The notes under the pieces were generated by a model that searched no databases, was not told the DNA's origin, and saw nothing but the letters and a program-made list of their open reading frames with translations. Shown here piece after piece: positions 1 to 7,824 of a stretch of 12,826 bases of DNA. Origin of the DNA: JBDHAC01 sp039589195. Its GTDB lineage: Bacteria > Gemmatimonadota > Gemmatimonadetes > Palauibacterales > Palauibacteraceae. The translations under genes were made by a program, and so were the position numbers. The DNA lies in NCBI GenBank assembly GCA_039589195.1, contig JBDHHV010000162.1, positions 1 through 12,826 of the forward strand, given 5' to 3'. Numbering within the stretch: the stretch's first letter is position 1; each line of letters opens with the position of its first letter.

Positions 1-178
1 CATCGGTGCGCATTCTCATTCTCCATGACTGATGGCTCTCTTACCGTGTGGCATCAGTCTAGGAGCCTCAGGGCCCTCGGAAAACCGGTGCGAGCAACTG
101 GAAGATCCGTCGACCCGTACGTAGCGTGTGTCGATCTCGAATCCCGTCCACGGAGTCCGCAGACCAGGAGTGCTTACC

Positions 179-1672
179 GTGCGATACACGGTCCGTCATG
201 CCATCGGCATCGTCTTGTCGCTCCTCGTGGCCACCCTGGCGCTCACGCTGGAGGCCCTGGCCTTCACGCCGGAAGTCCTCGCCCTCACCCAGGACGGAGT
301 CCCACGCCTGAGTCTCGAATCTTGCGAGATTCGCGGGGTGGCGGGGCCCGTCGAGTGCGGGACCCTGACGGTCTACGAAGATCGCGAGACCCGCTCGGGG
401 CGGACCATCGACCTGTACGTCGTCGTGCTGCCCGCAACGGACCCCGACCCCGAGGCGGACCCGATCTACGTCCTGACGGGCGGCCCGGGGAGCGCGGCTA
501 CGAGGTCGGCCGGGAGCGCCTCGAGGTCACCCTTCCGCGCCCGACGCCCCTACGTGTTCATGGACCAGAGAGGGACGGGCCGCTCGAACCCGCTCTACTG
601 CCTGGTCGCCGATGACGAGCCGGTGGACGCGTTCCTGGGCGAGATCTTCGATGAGGATCTGATCGCGCGGTGCCGCCAGGAGCTCGCGGAGCGGGCCGAC
701 CTCACGCTCTACACCAGCCCGCTGGCGATGGACGATCTCGACGATTTGCGCCGGGAGTTGGGTCACGAGCGGATCAATCTGTGGGGCACCTCGTACGGCA
801 CGCGCGCAGCGCTCGTGTACTTGCGAAGGCACGGCGAGCACGTGCGGAGCGCGGTGCTGAACGCGTCCATGTCGATGGGGCAGGTCATGCCGATGGGCAT
901 GTCGGCCGACGCCGAGGTGGCGGTTCGGAACGTTCTCGATGACTGCGCGGCCTCCGAGCCGTGTGCGGCTCGGTTCCCCGACCTCGAGGAGGACTACCGG
1001 CTGGCCGTCGAAGGAGCCTCGCGACCCATGCCGGTCACGATCACGGACCCGAGGACGGAGCAGGAGGTGCAGGCAACCATGCAGCCCCCCGGCTTCGGCG
1101 AGGCGCTGCGGGCGATGATGTACGATCCCGGGGCGACGCGGGACATCCCGCTTTTCCTTCACCGGGCGGCGCGCGAGGGCAATTACGACGGGTTTGCACA
1201 ATTCGGTGCGCAGCGGGCGATGGCCATCAGCCGTCTCGCCGCCGCGGGGATGTACCTCTCGGTGACTTGCGCCGAGGATATCCCCTTCGCGAATGAAGCG
1301 GGGGAGTACGAGGCGGCCCAGGGCACCTTCCTCGCCGACAGCCGATCCCGATCGCACTTCGACGCCTGCCGCCTGTGGCCCCGCGGGTCGGTGGCGGACG
1401 ACTTCCACGAGAACGTCGTCTCCGACGTGCCCGTCGTGATCATCAACGGCGCGCACGATCCGGTAACGCCTCCTCGCTGGGGGGCAGAGGCCGCCGAGAG
1501 CCTGAGCAGAGCGGTCCACGTCGTGGTGCCGCACGGCGGGCACGCGTGGGGTGGGCTGGAGAACTCGACCTGCGTCTCGAGGATCCGGGAGGCGTTCATC
1601 GAGAATCCGACGGCCGACGCCCTGGACCTGTCCTGCCTGAGCGAGATCCGGCGGCAGCCTTTCCGCCGTTGA
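179..1672 (+). CDS. Secreted alpha/beta hydrolase, TAP-like S33 peptidase family
   Basis: Predicted exported serine hydrolase of the alpha/beta fold, related to tripeptidyl aminopeptidases of Streptomyces (S33 with a TAP-like C-terminal domain). The GTG start at 179 is chosen because AGGAG lies at 166-170 with an 8-nt spacer, and it begins a clear signal peptide: basic RYTVRH, then a hydrophobic stretch over residues 8-28. A longer frame from GTG 128 would bury the signal. Seen motifs: GGPG oxyanion-hole motif at residues 101-104, DQRGTG at 129-134, nucleophile elbow GTSYG with Ser205, Asp427 in GAHDP, His455 in HGGH. The catalytic triad is therefore complete. A conserved-looking TCAED lies before the C-terminal domain, and Cys pairs fit an extracytoplasmic protein. 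Its 497 residues match the family. The substrate could be peptides or small esters; peptidase activity is only inferred. It appears to be monocistronic. Confidence 0.9.
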   Translation: MRYTVRHAIGIVLSLLVATLALTLEALAFTPEVLALTQDGVPRLSLESCEIRGVAGPVECGTLTVYEDRETRSGRTIDLYVVVLPATDPDPEADPIYVLTGGPGSAATRSAGSASRSPFRARRPYVFMDQRGTGRSNPLYCLVADDEPVDAFLGEIFDEDLIARCRQELAERADLTLYTSPLAMDDLDDLRRELGHERINLWGTSYGTRAALVYLRRHGEHVRSAVLNASMSMGQVMPMGMSADAEVAVRNVLDDCAASEPCAARFPDLEEDYRLAVEGASRPMPVTITDPRTEQEVQATMQPPGFGEALRAMMYDPGATRDIPLFLHRAAREGNYDGFAQFGAQRAMAISRLAAAGMYLSVTCAEDIPFANEAGEYEAAQGTFLADSRSRSHFDACRLWPRGSVADDFHENVVSDVPVVIINGAHDPVTPPRWGAEAAESLSRAVHVVVPHGGHAWGGLENSTCVSRIREAFIENPTADALDLSCLSEIRRQPFRR

Positions 1673-1755
1673 CCCGAAGGCGGCCGCTCCGCGATTGACC
1701 CGGGAAGGACCGTTCCGGCGGCGACCCGGAGGCGGCCCGCGCGCGGCCGTTGACG
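1669..1755. repeat. Degenerate ~26-bp tandem repeat downstream of the hydrolase
   Basis: Four imperfect units begin with TTGACCC or a variant at 1669, 1695, 1721 and 1750, giving spacings of 26, 26 and 29. Units 1 and 3 share ACCCGRAGGCGGCC. The first unit overlaps the stop codon of the hydrolase gene. No U-tract terminator is seen here. The array may be decayed or coincidental in such GC-rich DNA. Confidence 0.35.
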
Positions 1756-1840
1756 GGGGCGGGAGCCAGCCGGCATCCTCCCGTACGGCCTCGCCTTGTC
1801 CGCGATGTGCCGCCGTGTCACCTGCCTCCCGGAGGATGTC

Positions 1841-3712
1841 ATGAAGCGATGGAGACCGGTCCTCATCGCTCTCTTCTCGGCCTGCGCCCCACAAGGCCCC
1901 GAGAACCCGGCCGATCTGGTCCTCGTCAACGGAAACGTGTACACGCTGGATGAGAATCGGCCGGCCGCCGAGGCCGTCGCGGTTCGAGGCGATCGAATCG
2001 CCGCGGTGGGATCGGAGTCCGAGGTGCGCCCGCTCGTCGGGAACGACACGCGCATCATCGACCTCGAGGGCGCGTTCGTCTCCCCCGGCTTCAACGATTC
2101 GCATGTGCACGTCGAGAGCACGGGTGCGCTTCTGGTAGGCGTCAACCTTCTCGACGTTCACGAGCCAGCCGCGTTCACCGAGCGCATCGCGGGAGCGGCG
2201 GAGCGTCTCCCCGAGGGTAGCTGGATCACGCGTGGGGATTGGGGGGCGTACGAGCAGTGGTCCGCCGGCTCCACCGGCCGCGAGGAGCCGGGAGCGGAGG
2301 AGTCCGCCGGGGCGGAGAGGTCCGCCGGCGCGGGAGACGTGGGGCAGGCCGACGGAAACAGGCAGACCGATGGGCCGTTCACGCCGCATCGAGACCTGAT
2401 CGACGCCGTGACCCCGAACCACCCGGTGCTGGTGAACCGCTTCGACCGGAGCATGTTCCTGGCCAACAGCCTCGCGCTCGATCTGGCCGGGATCGACGAG
2501 CAGACGCCCGTCCCCGCCGGCGGCTCGATCGAGCGCGACGAGACAGGCCGCCTCACCGGCATCCTCACGGGCTCGGCGGCGGGTCTGGCCCGCGCAGCGA
2601 TCACGCCGAAGTCGTTCGAGCAGCGGCTGGCCGAGGTGCGCGAAGTGTTACGCGAAGCACGGGAGGGCGGAGTCACCACCATCCAGGACATCACGTCCTC
2701 GGCTCAGCTACAGGCGTACCAGGCGTTGAAGGAGCGCGGTGAGCTGACCGCCCGGATAATGATCCGCCCGTCGCTCGACAACGTCACGCACACGGGCGGG
2801 CTCGGGATCTCGCAGGGATTCGGGGACGACTGGCTCAAGTTCATCGGGTACAAGGCCTGGGTGGACGGGATCATGGGGAGCAGCGGGGCCATGTTCTACG
2901 AGGAGTACGACCACGATCCCGGGAACTTCGGTCTGGTCCGCCAGATCATGCTGCCGGAGGGGGTCGAGGGTCTGGCGCTCTCACTCAGAAGAGACCAGAG
3001 CTACACCGAGTTCCCGCCCGGCAACCTCGAGCGGCTCATCGAAGAGTCGATCGACACCGGTCTGCCGCCGCACGTGCACGCCATCGGCGACAAGGGCGTT
3101 CGGATCCTGCTCGACATCTACGAGAAGGTCCTCACGGCGAACGATCTGGTCGACTCGGACCACCGCTGGAGGATGATCCACGCGCAGGTCGTCGACCCGG
3201 CCGACTTCGAACGATTCGGGCGGCTGAACCTCGTCGCCGAGGTCAACCCCTACCACATCTCGGACGATATGCGGTGGATGGAGGAGCGGATCGGCTCGGA
3301 GCGCTCCAGGGGCGCCTACGCGTTCCGCGACCTGAAGAACGCGGGCGCCGTGCTGATCTTCGGGAGTGACAGCCCGGGCACGAACGCGGCCCGCTATTTC
3401 CTGAGTCCCGTATACGGTCTGTACGCCGCCGTCGGCCGGCAGACTCTAACGGGTGAGCCCACCGACGGTTGGTTCCCGGATCAGCGGCTCACGATCGAGG
3501 AGGCCATGGAGGCCTACACGAAGAACGCCGCGTGGGCCTCGTTCGAGGAGGACATCAAGGGGACACTGACCCCCGGCCTGCTGGCCGACATCGCCGTGTT
3601 CGACACCGATCTCATCGAGGCGGGGCGGACCGACACCAAGCGCCTATTGGATGCGAACGTGCTGTACACGATCGTGGGTGGGCAGGTCGTCTACGAGCGA
3701 GGGGCTCCTTGA
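1841..3712 (+). CDS. Amidohydrolase family 3 (YtcJ-like) metal-dependent hydrolase, probable lipoprotein
   Basis: Metal-dependent hydrolase of the YtcJ/amidohydrolase-3 group. The family cleaves C-N bonds in amides or N-formyl compounds; the substrate here is unknown. The ATG at 1841 is supported by GGAGG at 1831-1835 with a 5-nt spacer. The 623-residue product starts MKRWRP, followed by a hydrophobic stretch and Cys15 in LFSAC, a weak lipobox suggesting an exported lipoprotein. Seen: N-terminal beta domain (about 25-80); metal motif HVH at 88-90 after SPGFND; Lys338 in GYKAWVDG, candidate carboxylated lysine; HVHAIGD at 411-417 (His413); IHAQ with His447, where the family usually has EHAQ; Asp510 in FGSDSP. 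The C-terminal beta domain ends at about 620. Residues 141-179 form an Ala/Gly/Glu-rich insert absent from typical relatives. The gene stands alone and ends facing the convergent small gene at 3733. Confidence 0.92.
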   Translation: MKRWRPVLIALFSACAPQGPENPADLVLVNGNVYTLDENRPAAEAVAVRGDRIAAVGSESEVRPLVGNDTRIIDLEGAFVSPGFNDSHVHVESTGALLVGVNLLDVHEPAAFTERIAGAAERLPEGSWITRGDWGAYEQWSAGSTGREEPGAEESAGAERSAGAGDVGQADGNRQTDGPFTPHRDLIDAVTPNHPVLVNRFDRSMFLANSLALDLAGIDEQTPVPAGGSIERDETGRLTGILTGSAAGLARAAITPKSFEQRLAEVREVLREAREGGVTTIQDITSSAQLQAYQALKERGELTARIMIRPSLDNVTHTGGLGISQGFGDDWLKFIGYKAWVDGIMGSSGAMFYEEYDHDPGNFGLVRQIMLPEGVEGLALSLRRDQSYTEFPPGNLERLIEESIDTGLPPHVHAIGDKGVRILLDIYEKVLTANDLVDSDHRWRMIHAQVVDPADFERFGRLNLVAEVNPYHISDDMRWMEERIGSERSRGAYAFRDLKNAGAVLIFGSDSPGTNAARYFLSPVYGLYAAVGRQTLTGEPTDGWFPDQRLTIEEAMEAYTKNAAWASFEEDIKGTLTPGLLADIAVFDTDLIEAGRTDTKRLLDANVLYTIVGGQVVYERGAP

Positions 3713-3732
3713 GCCGAGAAGAGGTGGTGTCG

Positions 3733-4065
3733 TCAAGCGCTCAGTTGCCGGTAGTCCGGGGAGAGTGCCGGCCGATGGCGAGCGATCCAACGGCCGATGC
3801 TCTGCAACTGATTGGGCGAGAGCGACTCGGTGATACTCATCCGAAAGCCCGGGATCACGCACGCCGCCGCCCGCCGGAGCAGGTAGGTCTCGGTGGCGAC
3901 CCGTTGCTCGGGGGTCAGCGTGGTCCCGCCCGGGATGTCCGGAACCGGTGCGACGAGTGACCGGTAACTCAGCATCTCCCTGGTGGAGAACCGCTCGGGT
4001 ATCCGGTATGCGTGGCCGTCGATCTCGAATGCTCCGTCACCGCTGATGAAGATCGATTGCGCCAT
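3733..4065 (-). CDS. Small protein of unknown function downstream of floA
   Basis: A 110-residue protein that I do not recognise. The ATG at 4065 is preferred because AAAGGA lies at 4075-4080 with a 9-nt spacer. An in-frame GTG at 4119, just after the floA stop, would add 18 residues and couple translation to floA. The N-terminal 45 residues look beta-rich (ISGDGAFEIDGHAYRIPERF). The rest looks helical, with a hydrophobic/basic YLLRRAAACVIPGF helix and a C-terminal SPNQLQSIGRWIARHR helix. There is no signal peptide or membrane segment. The beta-then-helix layout superficially resembles phage tail-assembly chaperones, but no phage genes are adjacent, so I do not assign that. It is probably cotranscribed with floA. 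Confidence 0.65.
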   Translation of the reverse strand: MAQSIFISGDGAFEIDGHAYRIPERFSTREMLSYRSLVAPVPDIPGGTTLTPEQRVATETYLLRRAAACVIPGFRMSITESLSPNQLQSIGRWIARHRPALSPDYRQLSA

Positions 4066-4121
4066 GGCACAGATTCCTTTGACGGTAAGCCCCTCTTGAA
4101 CCCCCCGGGGCGTGCTCACAA

Positions 4122-5039
4122 CTACGAGTTAGGGTCTATGTACTCCAAACCAAGATTGCCCTGACGGAAGGCTTCCGCGAGCGCCAGCGGCACCTGCGCC
4201 TCTGCTTTCACGACCTCGGCGCGCGCTTCCTCCACCCGGGCGCGGTTCTCCTGCTCCACGGCTACCGCCATCGCGCGCCGCTCCTCTGCCTTGGCTTGTG
4301 CGATGCGCTTGTCCGCCTCGGCCTGATCGGTCTGGAGCGCGGCGCCGATGTTCTTCCCGACATCTATATCCGCGATATCGATCGAGAGGATCTCGAACGC
4401 GGTCCCGCTGTCGAGACCTTTGGCGAGCACGGTCCTGGAGATGTTCTCCGGGTCTTCCAACACCGCCTTGTGCGACTCGGAGGAGCCGATCGTGGATACG
4501 ATGCCCTCCCCCACCCGTGCCAAGATCGTCTCCTCGCCCGCGCCGCCAACGAGGCGGTTGATATTCGCGCGGACGGTGACGCGTGCAAGCGCGATGAGCT
4601 GGATGCCGTCTCTGGCCATGGCGGCCACCTTGGGTGTCTCGATCACTCTCGGATTCACCGACATCTGAACGGCATCGAGGACATCCCGGCCAGCGAGATC
4701 GATAGCCGCCGCCTGCTGGAATCCTAGCTCGATGTTGGCCTTGTCCGCCGAGATCAGCGCGTGGACGACACGCTCCACATCGCCACCCGCGAGGAAGTGG
4801 GCCTCCAGGCTATCGGTGTCCAACCCTATGCCCGCCTTGGTCGCGCTTATCAGCGGAAGGACGATGCTGGGCGGACGCACCTTTCGTAGGCGCATCCCCA
4901 CCAGGCTCGGGAGCTTCACCCGCGCCCCCGAGGCGATGGCTGCGATCCAGAGCCCGACCGGCACGGCCCAGATCAGGAGCATGAGCAGCATCACGCCCAA
5001 GGCGGCGAGGGCGATGGTCGTAACGGCTATGTCTTCCAT
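4122..5039 (-). CDS. floA: Flotillin-like protein FloA (UPF0365)
   Basis: Bacterial flotillin, a membrane scaffold of functional membrane microdomains. In Bacillus it influences fluidity, signalling and secretion. The ATG at 5039 has GAAGGG at 5045-5050, 5 nt upstream. One hydrophobic hairpin or membrane segment spans about residues 6-37, followed by the FloA-specific LPSLVGMRLRKVRPPSIV segment. The PHB/SPFH core carries IDLAGRDVLDAVQMSVNP, VRANINRLVGGAGEETI, ARVGEGIVSTIGSS and SGTAFEILSIDIADIDVG. A charged Ala/Glu-rich coiled coil (about 230-285) ends at VPLALAEAF. These blocks match FloA closely. At 305 residues it is about 25 shorter than Bacillus subtilis FloA. After GNLGLEYIDPNS it stops where relatives continue with a DY...KN tail. 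The partner NfeD-type gene is not adjacent; an unknown small gene follows immediately. Confidence 0.95.
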   Translation of the reverse strand: MEDIAVTTIALAALGVMLLMLLIWAVPVGLWIAAIASGARVKLPSLVGMRLRKVRPPSIVLPLISATKAGIGLDTDSLEAHFLAGGDVERVVHALISADKANIELGFQQAAAIDLAGRDVLDAVQMSVNPRVIETPKVAAMARDGIQLIALARVTVRANINRLVGGAGEETILARVGEGIVSTIGSSESHKAVLEDPENISRTVLAKGLDSGTAFEILSIDIADIDVGKNIGAALQTDQAEADKRIAQAKAEERRAMAVAVEQENRARVEEARAEVVKAEAQVPLALAEAFRQGNLGLEYIDPNS

Positions 5040-5195
5040 GTGAACCCTTCGGATCCGGTACCCTCTTCGGGCATCCGGTCAATCTGCTGCGACCCCAGGA
5101 CGGACGCTCGCACGGCCGCTGTCAGAACCACACCGGTATAGCCGCCGAGCTGCTCGGGGAACTGCGGCTTCCCGTTCCAAATCCCCAACAGTAAG

Positions 5196-6227
5196 CTACA
5201 CCCCGGTCGGTGATGCCGCAGGCCAGCAGATTTCCGGACGAGACCGAGATGAACCGGGGACGCGCGTGGGCAGCAGTTTGCGGCGGATATCCATCCCCTC
5301 CGACGGATCGCCATCCCCCAGTTGTCCGGCGGAGTCGAGGCCCCAACAGTACGCCTGACCGTTCTCCTCGACGCCGCACGTGTGTTTCGACCCCGCGCTG
5401 ATGACGGTGAATCGAAGCTCGGTCACCACCGGTGTGGGGGATTCGGCTCTTTCCGTCGAGCCAACCCCCAGCTGTCCATGATCGTTCTCGCCCCAGCAGT
5501 GCGCTATCCCAGCCTCGGTAAGGGCGCATGTGTGGCCGTCCCCCACACTGATGGAGACGAAGGGCACCGCTCCGACCACGGCAGCAGGCGATGGACCCCA
5601 GCCATCTCCCCAGCAATACGCCGTGCCCATGTCGTCCAGCGCACAGGTGTTCAAGAAACCACCGTCCAGCGCCGCGAACCGGTGTCCGCCCGACACCGGC
5701 ACGGGGACGAGACTGTCAAGGCCATCCACCCCACCGAGCTGTCCGTACGAATTGTTGCCCCAACAATGAGCGGTACCGTCCTCGGCCAGCGCACACGTGT
5801 GGGCTCCACCCAAGGAAATCGCCGTGAAGCGAAGCGAGGTCTCCACCAACGCAGGCACCGCGCGATTCACCGCTGACCCATCCCCGAGACGCCCGCTCAG
5901 GTTCCGCCCCCAGCAGAGAGCCACACCGGTCGTCGTGATGCCACACATGTGCCGCGAGACGTCGATTTGCAGAAAAGGATTCCCTCCGAAGACGCGGACC
6001 GGCGTCCCGCTGTCTCCGATCGTGCCGTTCCCGAGTGGGCCCTCGCCCCAGCAATAGGGGACGTTTCCGGTGAGTAGGGCACAACTGCGCTCATCCCCCG
6101 CGCTCACCGCCAGGAAGGAGAGCAGAGTTTGATTGCTGGGAGCGGGACTGCCGGCGTCGAAGGGGCCGACGGGCCCCCCGATACAACCGGCGGCAAGGAC
6201 CAAGAGCGTGACTGACGCGTCCTTCAG
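5196..6227 (-). CDS. RCC1-repeat beta-propeller lipoprotein, frameshifted at the seventh blade
   Basis: Repeat protein of the regulator-of-chromosome-condensation (RCC1) type. Each blade carries the pattern C-x9-C-W-G, and six copies lie in this frame. A seventh, CGITDRGVAYCWG, lies in another minus frame at about 5215-5177. Inserting one C in the C-run at 5256-5259 would join them and move the stop to 5122. The N-terminus MKDASVTLLVLAAGC (Cys15) is an excellent lipoprotein signal, but its first codon is CTG at 6227. In-frame GTG codons at 6350 and 6422 would give an unlikely long leader, so the start is uncertain. The paired cysteines suggest an extracytoplasmic location. Surface RCC1 propellers are common in environmental bacteria, usually with unknown ligands. 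As read, the product is about 343 residues with a shifted tail. It could be a pseudogene, a sequencing error or a slippage-controlled gene. It is transcribed divergently from 6494. Confidence 0.8.
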   Translation of the reverse strand: MKDASVTLLVLAAGCIGGPVGPFDAGSPAPSNQTLLSFLAVSAGDERSCALLTGNVPYCWGEGPLGNGTIGDSGTPVRVFGGNPFLQIDVSRHMCGITTTGVALCWGRNLSGRLGDGSAVNRAVPALVETSLRFTAISLGGAHTCALAEDGTAHCWGNNSYGQLGGVDGLDSLVPVPVSGGHRFAALDGGFLNTCALDDMGTAYCWGDGWGPSPAAVVGAVPFVSISVGDGHTCALTEAGIAHCWGENDHGQLGVGSTERAESPTPVVTELRFTVISAGSKHTCGVEENGQAYCWGLDSAGQLGDGDPSEGMDIRRKLLPTRVPGSSRSRPEICWPAASPTGV

Positions 6228-6493
6228 CCGCCCACCCGCCCCTTCGCCTGCACGTTCAAGTCGGGACGTGGCGACCGGTGGGTTGGCGATAACGACTTCT
6301 CCATCAGACGCGGGGGGTAGCGCACATACACTCGCACATGGGGCAGTCACGGGCCAGTGGAGAGTCGGCACTCCTGACTGGCGCGCAACCGGTGGGCACA
6401 CCGGCGCCGAGCTGGTGAGCACACGTCAATCAAGAGCGCCGTCCACAGGGTCTGCGCACTCGCTCCTGAGACGGCAGACTAGCGAGCGACCTC

Positions 6494-6820
6494 GTGACTG
6501 AATGCGACGACCTGGATTTGAAACACCACCTTCGCGAGCTGGCGAGGACACTGGGAATCAACATGCTCTATGCGGCGGACGAACGCGGCCTTCTCAGCGT
6601 GGAGCCGTACGAGCATGCTCCGGACCTCCCACCGTTCCACGGCCGGCTTGAAGGGCCTCGGCCCTCACGAGACGACCCTCCGAGTCACGAGGCGTATATG
6701 CGCGGGCTGACCGAGTGGCTTGGTGGAAGGGATCACATCTCGGAGCGCTCCCGGCAGTCGGTCGGGAGGATCGGGCGAAGCCTGTGCGGATATCCCCAGC
6801 TCGCCAGCGAACCGGGGTGA
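6494..6820 (+). CDS. Possible small hypothetical protein
   Basis: A 108-residue hydrophilic frame from GTG 6494 with no recognised family. Third codon positions are GC-rich, as in neighbouring genes, and the frame fills the gap between two minus-strand genes. Seen: an N-terminal helix (KHHLRELARTLGI), an acidic/proline-rich middle with PSRDDPPSHEAY, and an Arg/Ser-rich end. There are no membrane segments. The ribosome-binding site is weak (only GAGCGA upstream). An inner ATG at 6563 is an alternative start. It could equally be a chance frame in GC-rich DNA, so it is reported as doubtful. Confidence 0.35.
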   Translation: MTECDDLDLKHHLRELARTLGINMLYAADERGLLSVEPYEHAPDLPPFHGRLEGPRPSRDDPPSHEAYMRGLTEWLGGRDHISERSRQSVGRIGRSLCGYPQLASEPG

Positions 6821-6882
6821 TGCGCCAGCCTCGGGGACACGGCCAGTGAGCGCTCGCCCCGGACGGATCACTCAGGGGCGGG

Positions 6883-7518
6883 TCACTTGATGAGGCCCTT
6901 CGCTTCGAGGATGAAGTGAAACGCGATGACCCACAGAGACAGGGTCTCCGCCACGAACAACGAGTACCAATCAAACACGAAATGGCCCGCCAGGCCCACG
7001 AGCATCGTGAACGACAGGATGAGCTTGAACCAAAGCTCCTTCTTGGGCGTGAAGGTCGCGAAGACGACGCCGTTTCCGATAAAGAACGCCCCTGCGCTAA
7101 CGTTATGGATTACGCTGTGGTCGGAGTGATTGAAGAAGACCACACCGGCCAACGCCAAGCCCAGTCCCACGTTGTACCAGTGCTTCTCCTTCACCACACC
7201 GTTGACGACGAATAGCATCGCGGCCACGGTCAGCGGGAAATAGAAGTACTGAGCCTCCGTCATGGCGTAGTAGGCGCTGATGTGCTCGCGTACGATCCAG
7301 TCATCACCATACAGCAGGATGAGCGGGACAAAGAAGCAGACAGTGGTCACGATCACCTCGAGCTTCACAAGGTGCGCGAGGCCCCTGACGCCAGAGCCGA
7401 TTCGCTGAGACGCTGCGTAGAACGGGGCCCTGGCCCGCTGGGCGAAGCCCACCTTTTCAGCAGAAGTACCCAAGGCGGTGTCGGCGATCACATCGTCCGG
7501 AAGGTGTTGGTCGGCCAT
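6883..7518 (-). CDS. Six-helix integral membrane protein of unknown function
   Basis: A 211-residue membrane protein. The ATG at 7518 is supported by GGAGG at 7524-7528 with a 5-nt spacer. The frame is open further upstream to 7746, but that extension (residues before MADQ) lacks hydrophobic or family-like sequence. A cytosolic-type N-terminus of about 50 residues is followed by predicted helices near 52-70, 91-109, 115-129, 138-155, 163-183 and 186-204. Notable conserved-looking residues are HISAYY (79-84) after helix 1 and the His-rich loop NHSDHSVIHN (130-139) before helix 4. The topology and SAYY motif recall Frag1/DRAM/Sfk1 or DUF998-type six-helix proteins, but this is a resemblance, not an assignment. 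The His/Asp cluster could bind metal. It is divergent from the sulfatase-fold gene. Confidence 0.85.
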   Translation of the reverse strand: MADQHLPDDVIADTALGTSAEKVGFAQRARAPFYAASQRIGSGVRGLAHLVKLEVIVTTVCFFVPLILLYGDDWIVREHISAYYAMTEAQYFYFPLTVAAMLFVVNGVVKEKHWYNVGLGLALAGVVFFNHSDHSVIHNVSAGAFFIGNGVVFATFTPKKELWFKLILSFTMLVGLAGHFVFDWYSLFVAETLSLWVIAFHFILEAKGLIK

Positions 7519-7824
7519 CTGGACCTCCGTATGCCGGGAGCGGCGGGGCCACGAGGAGAGCTGAGCGTGAGGATCGATCGTGTCGTCATGAGGCCTTCTC
7601 GTGGCGGATGGGGCATCGTTCTGTTTGCAGATGCCACGAGCGACCGAAACCTTACATTCCAGGTCGGGAACTCCAGGGGCGCCGTCGAGGTGCGGTCCTG
7701 GCTGCCCCGCGGATGTCATGTTCCGGCCGTTCGTGGCATCCTTCATCTAGTGTGTGGGGTGTACGTCACCACGCTGAGACCAGCTCGCACCCGTCGCCCA
7801 AACTCCTTCCACGGGAACAGAGTC
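7519..7824. other. Divergent intergenic region
   Basis: About 300 bases lie between two divergent start codons and must hold both promoters. Only the minus gene's ribosome-binding site GGAGG at 7524-7528 is clear. I found no convincing -35/-10 pair, hairpin or operator. Part of it could be coding if the sulfatase-fold gene starts at GTG 7750 or 7759. The plus frame remains open back to 7282, but that part mirrors the membrane-protein gene and is a shadow. Confidence 0.5.

Noticed and set aside
527..2422. Long minus-strand open frame of 631 codons across two genes
   Set aside because: It is antisense to two well-supported genes, spans their intergenic gap, and is rich in Arg/Gly/Pro with no family motifs; such frames are common in GC-rich DNA.
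5027..5314. Separate 95-codon gene, or a second frameshift of the RCC1 protein
   Set aside because: GKPQFPEQLGGYTG is mildly propeller-like, but the frame overlaps the floA start region and the remainder has no repeat features; one C insertion already explains the seventh blade.
6853..6882. CGCCCC/GGGGCG foldback between converging genes as a terminator
   Set aside because: The loop is large and no T-run follows on either strand.
7282..7749. N-terminal extension of the sulfatase-fold frame
   Set aside because: It mirrors the membrane-protein gene and has no ribosome-binding site; the hydrophobic start of the protein lies much further on.
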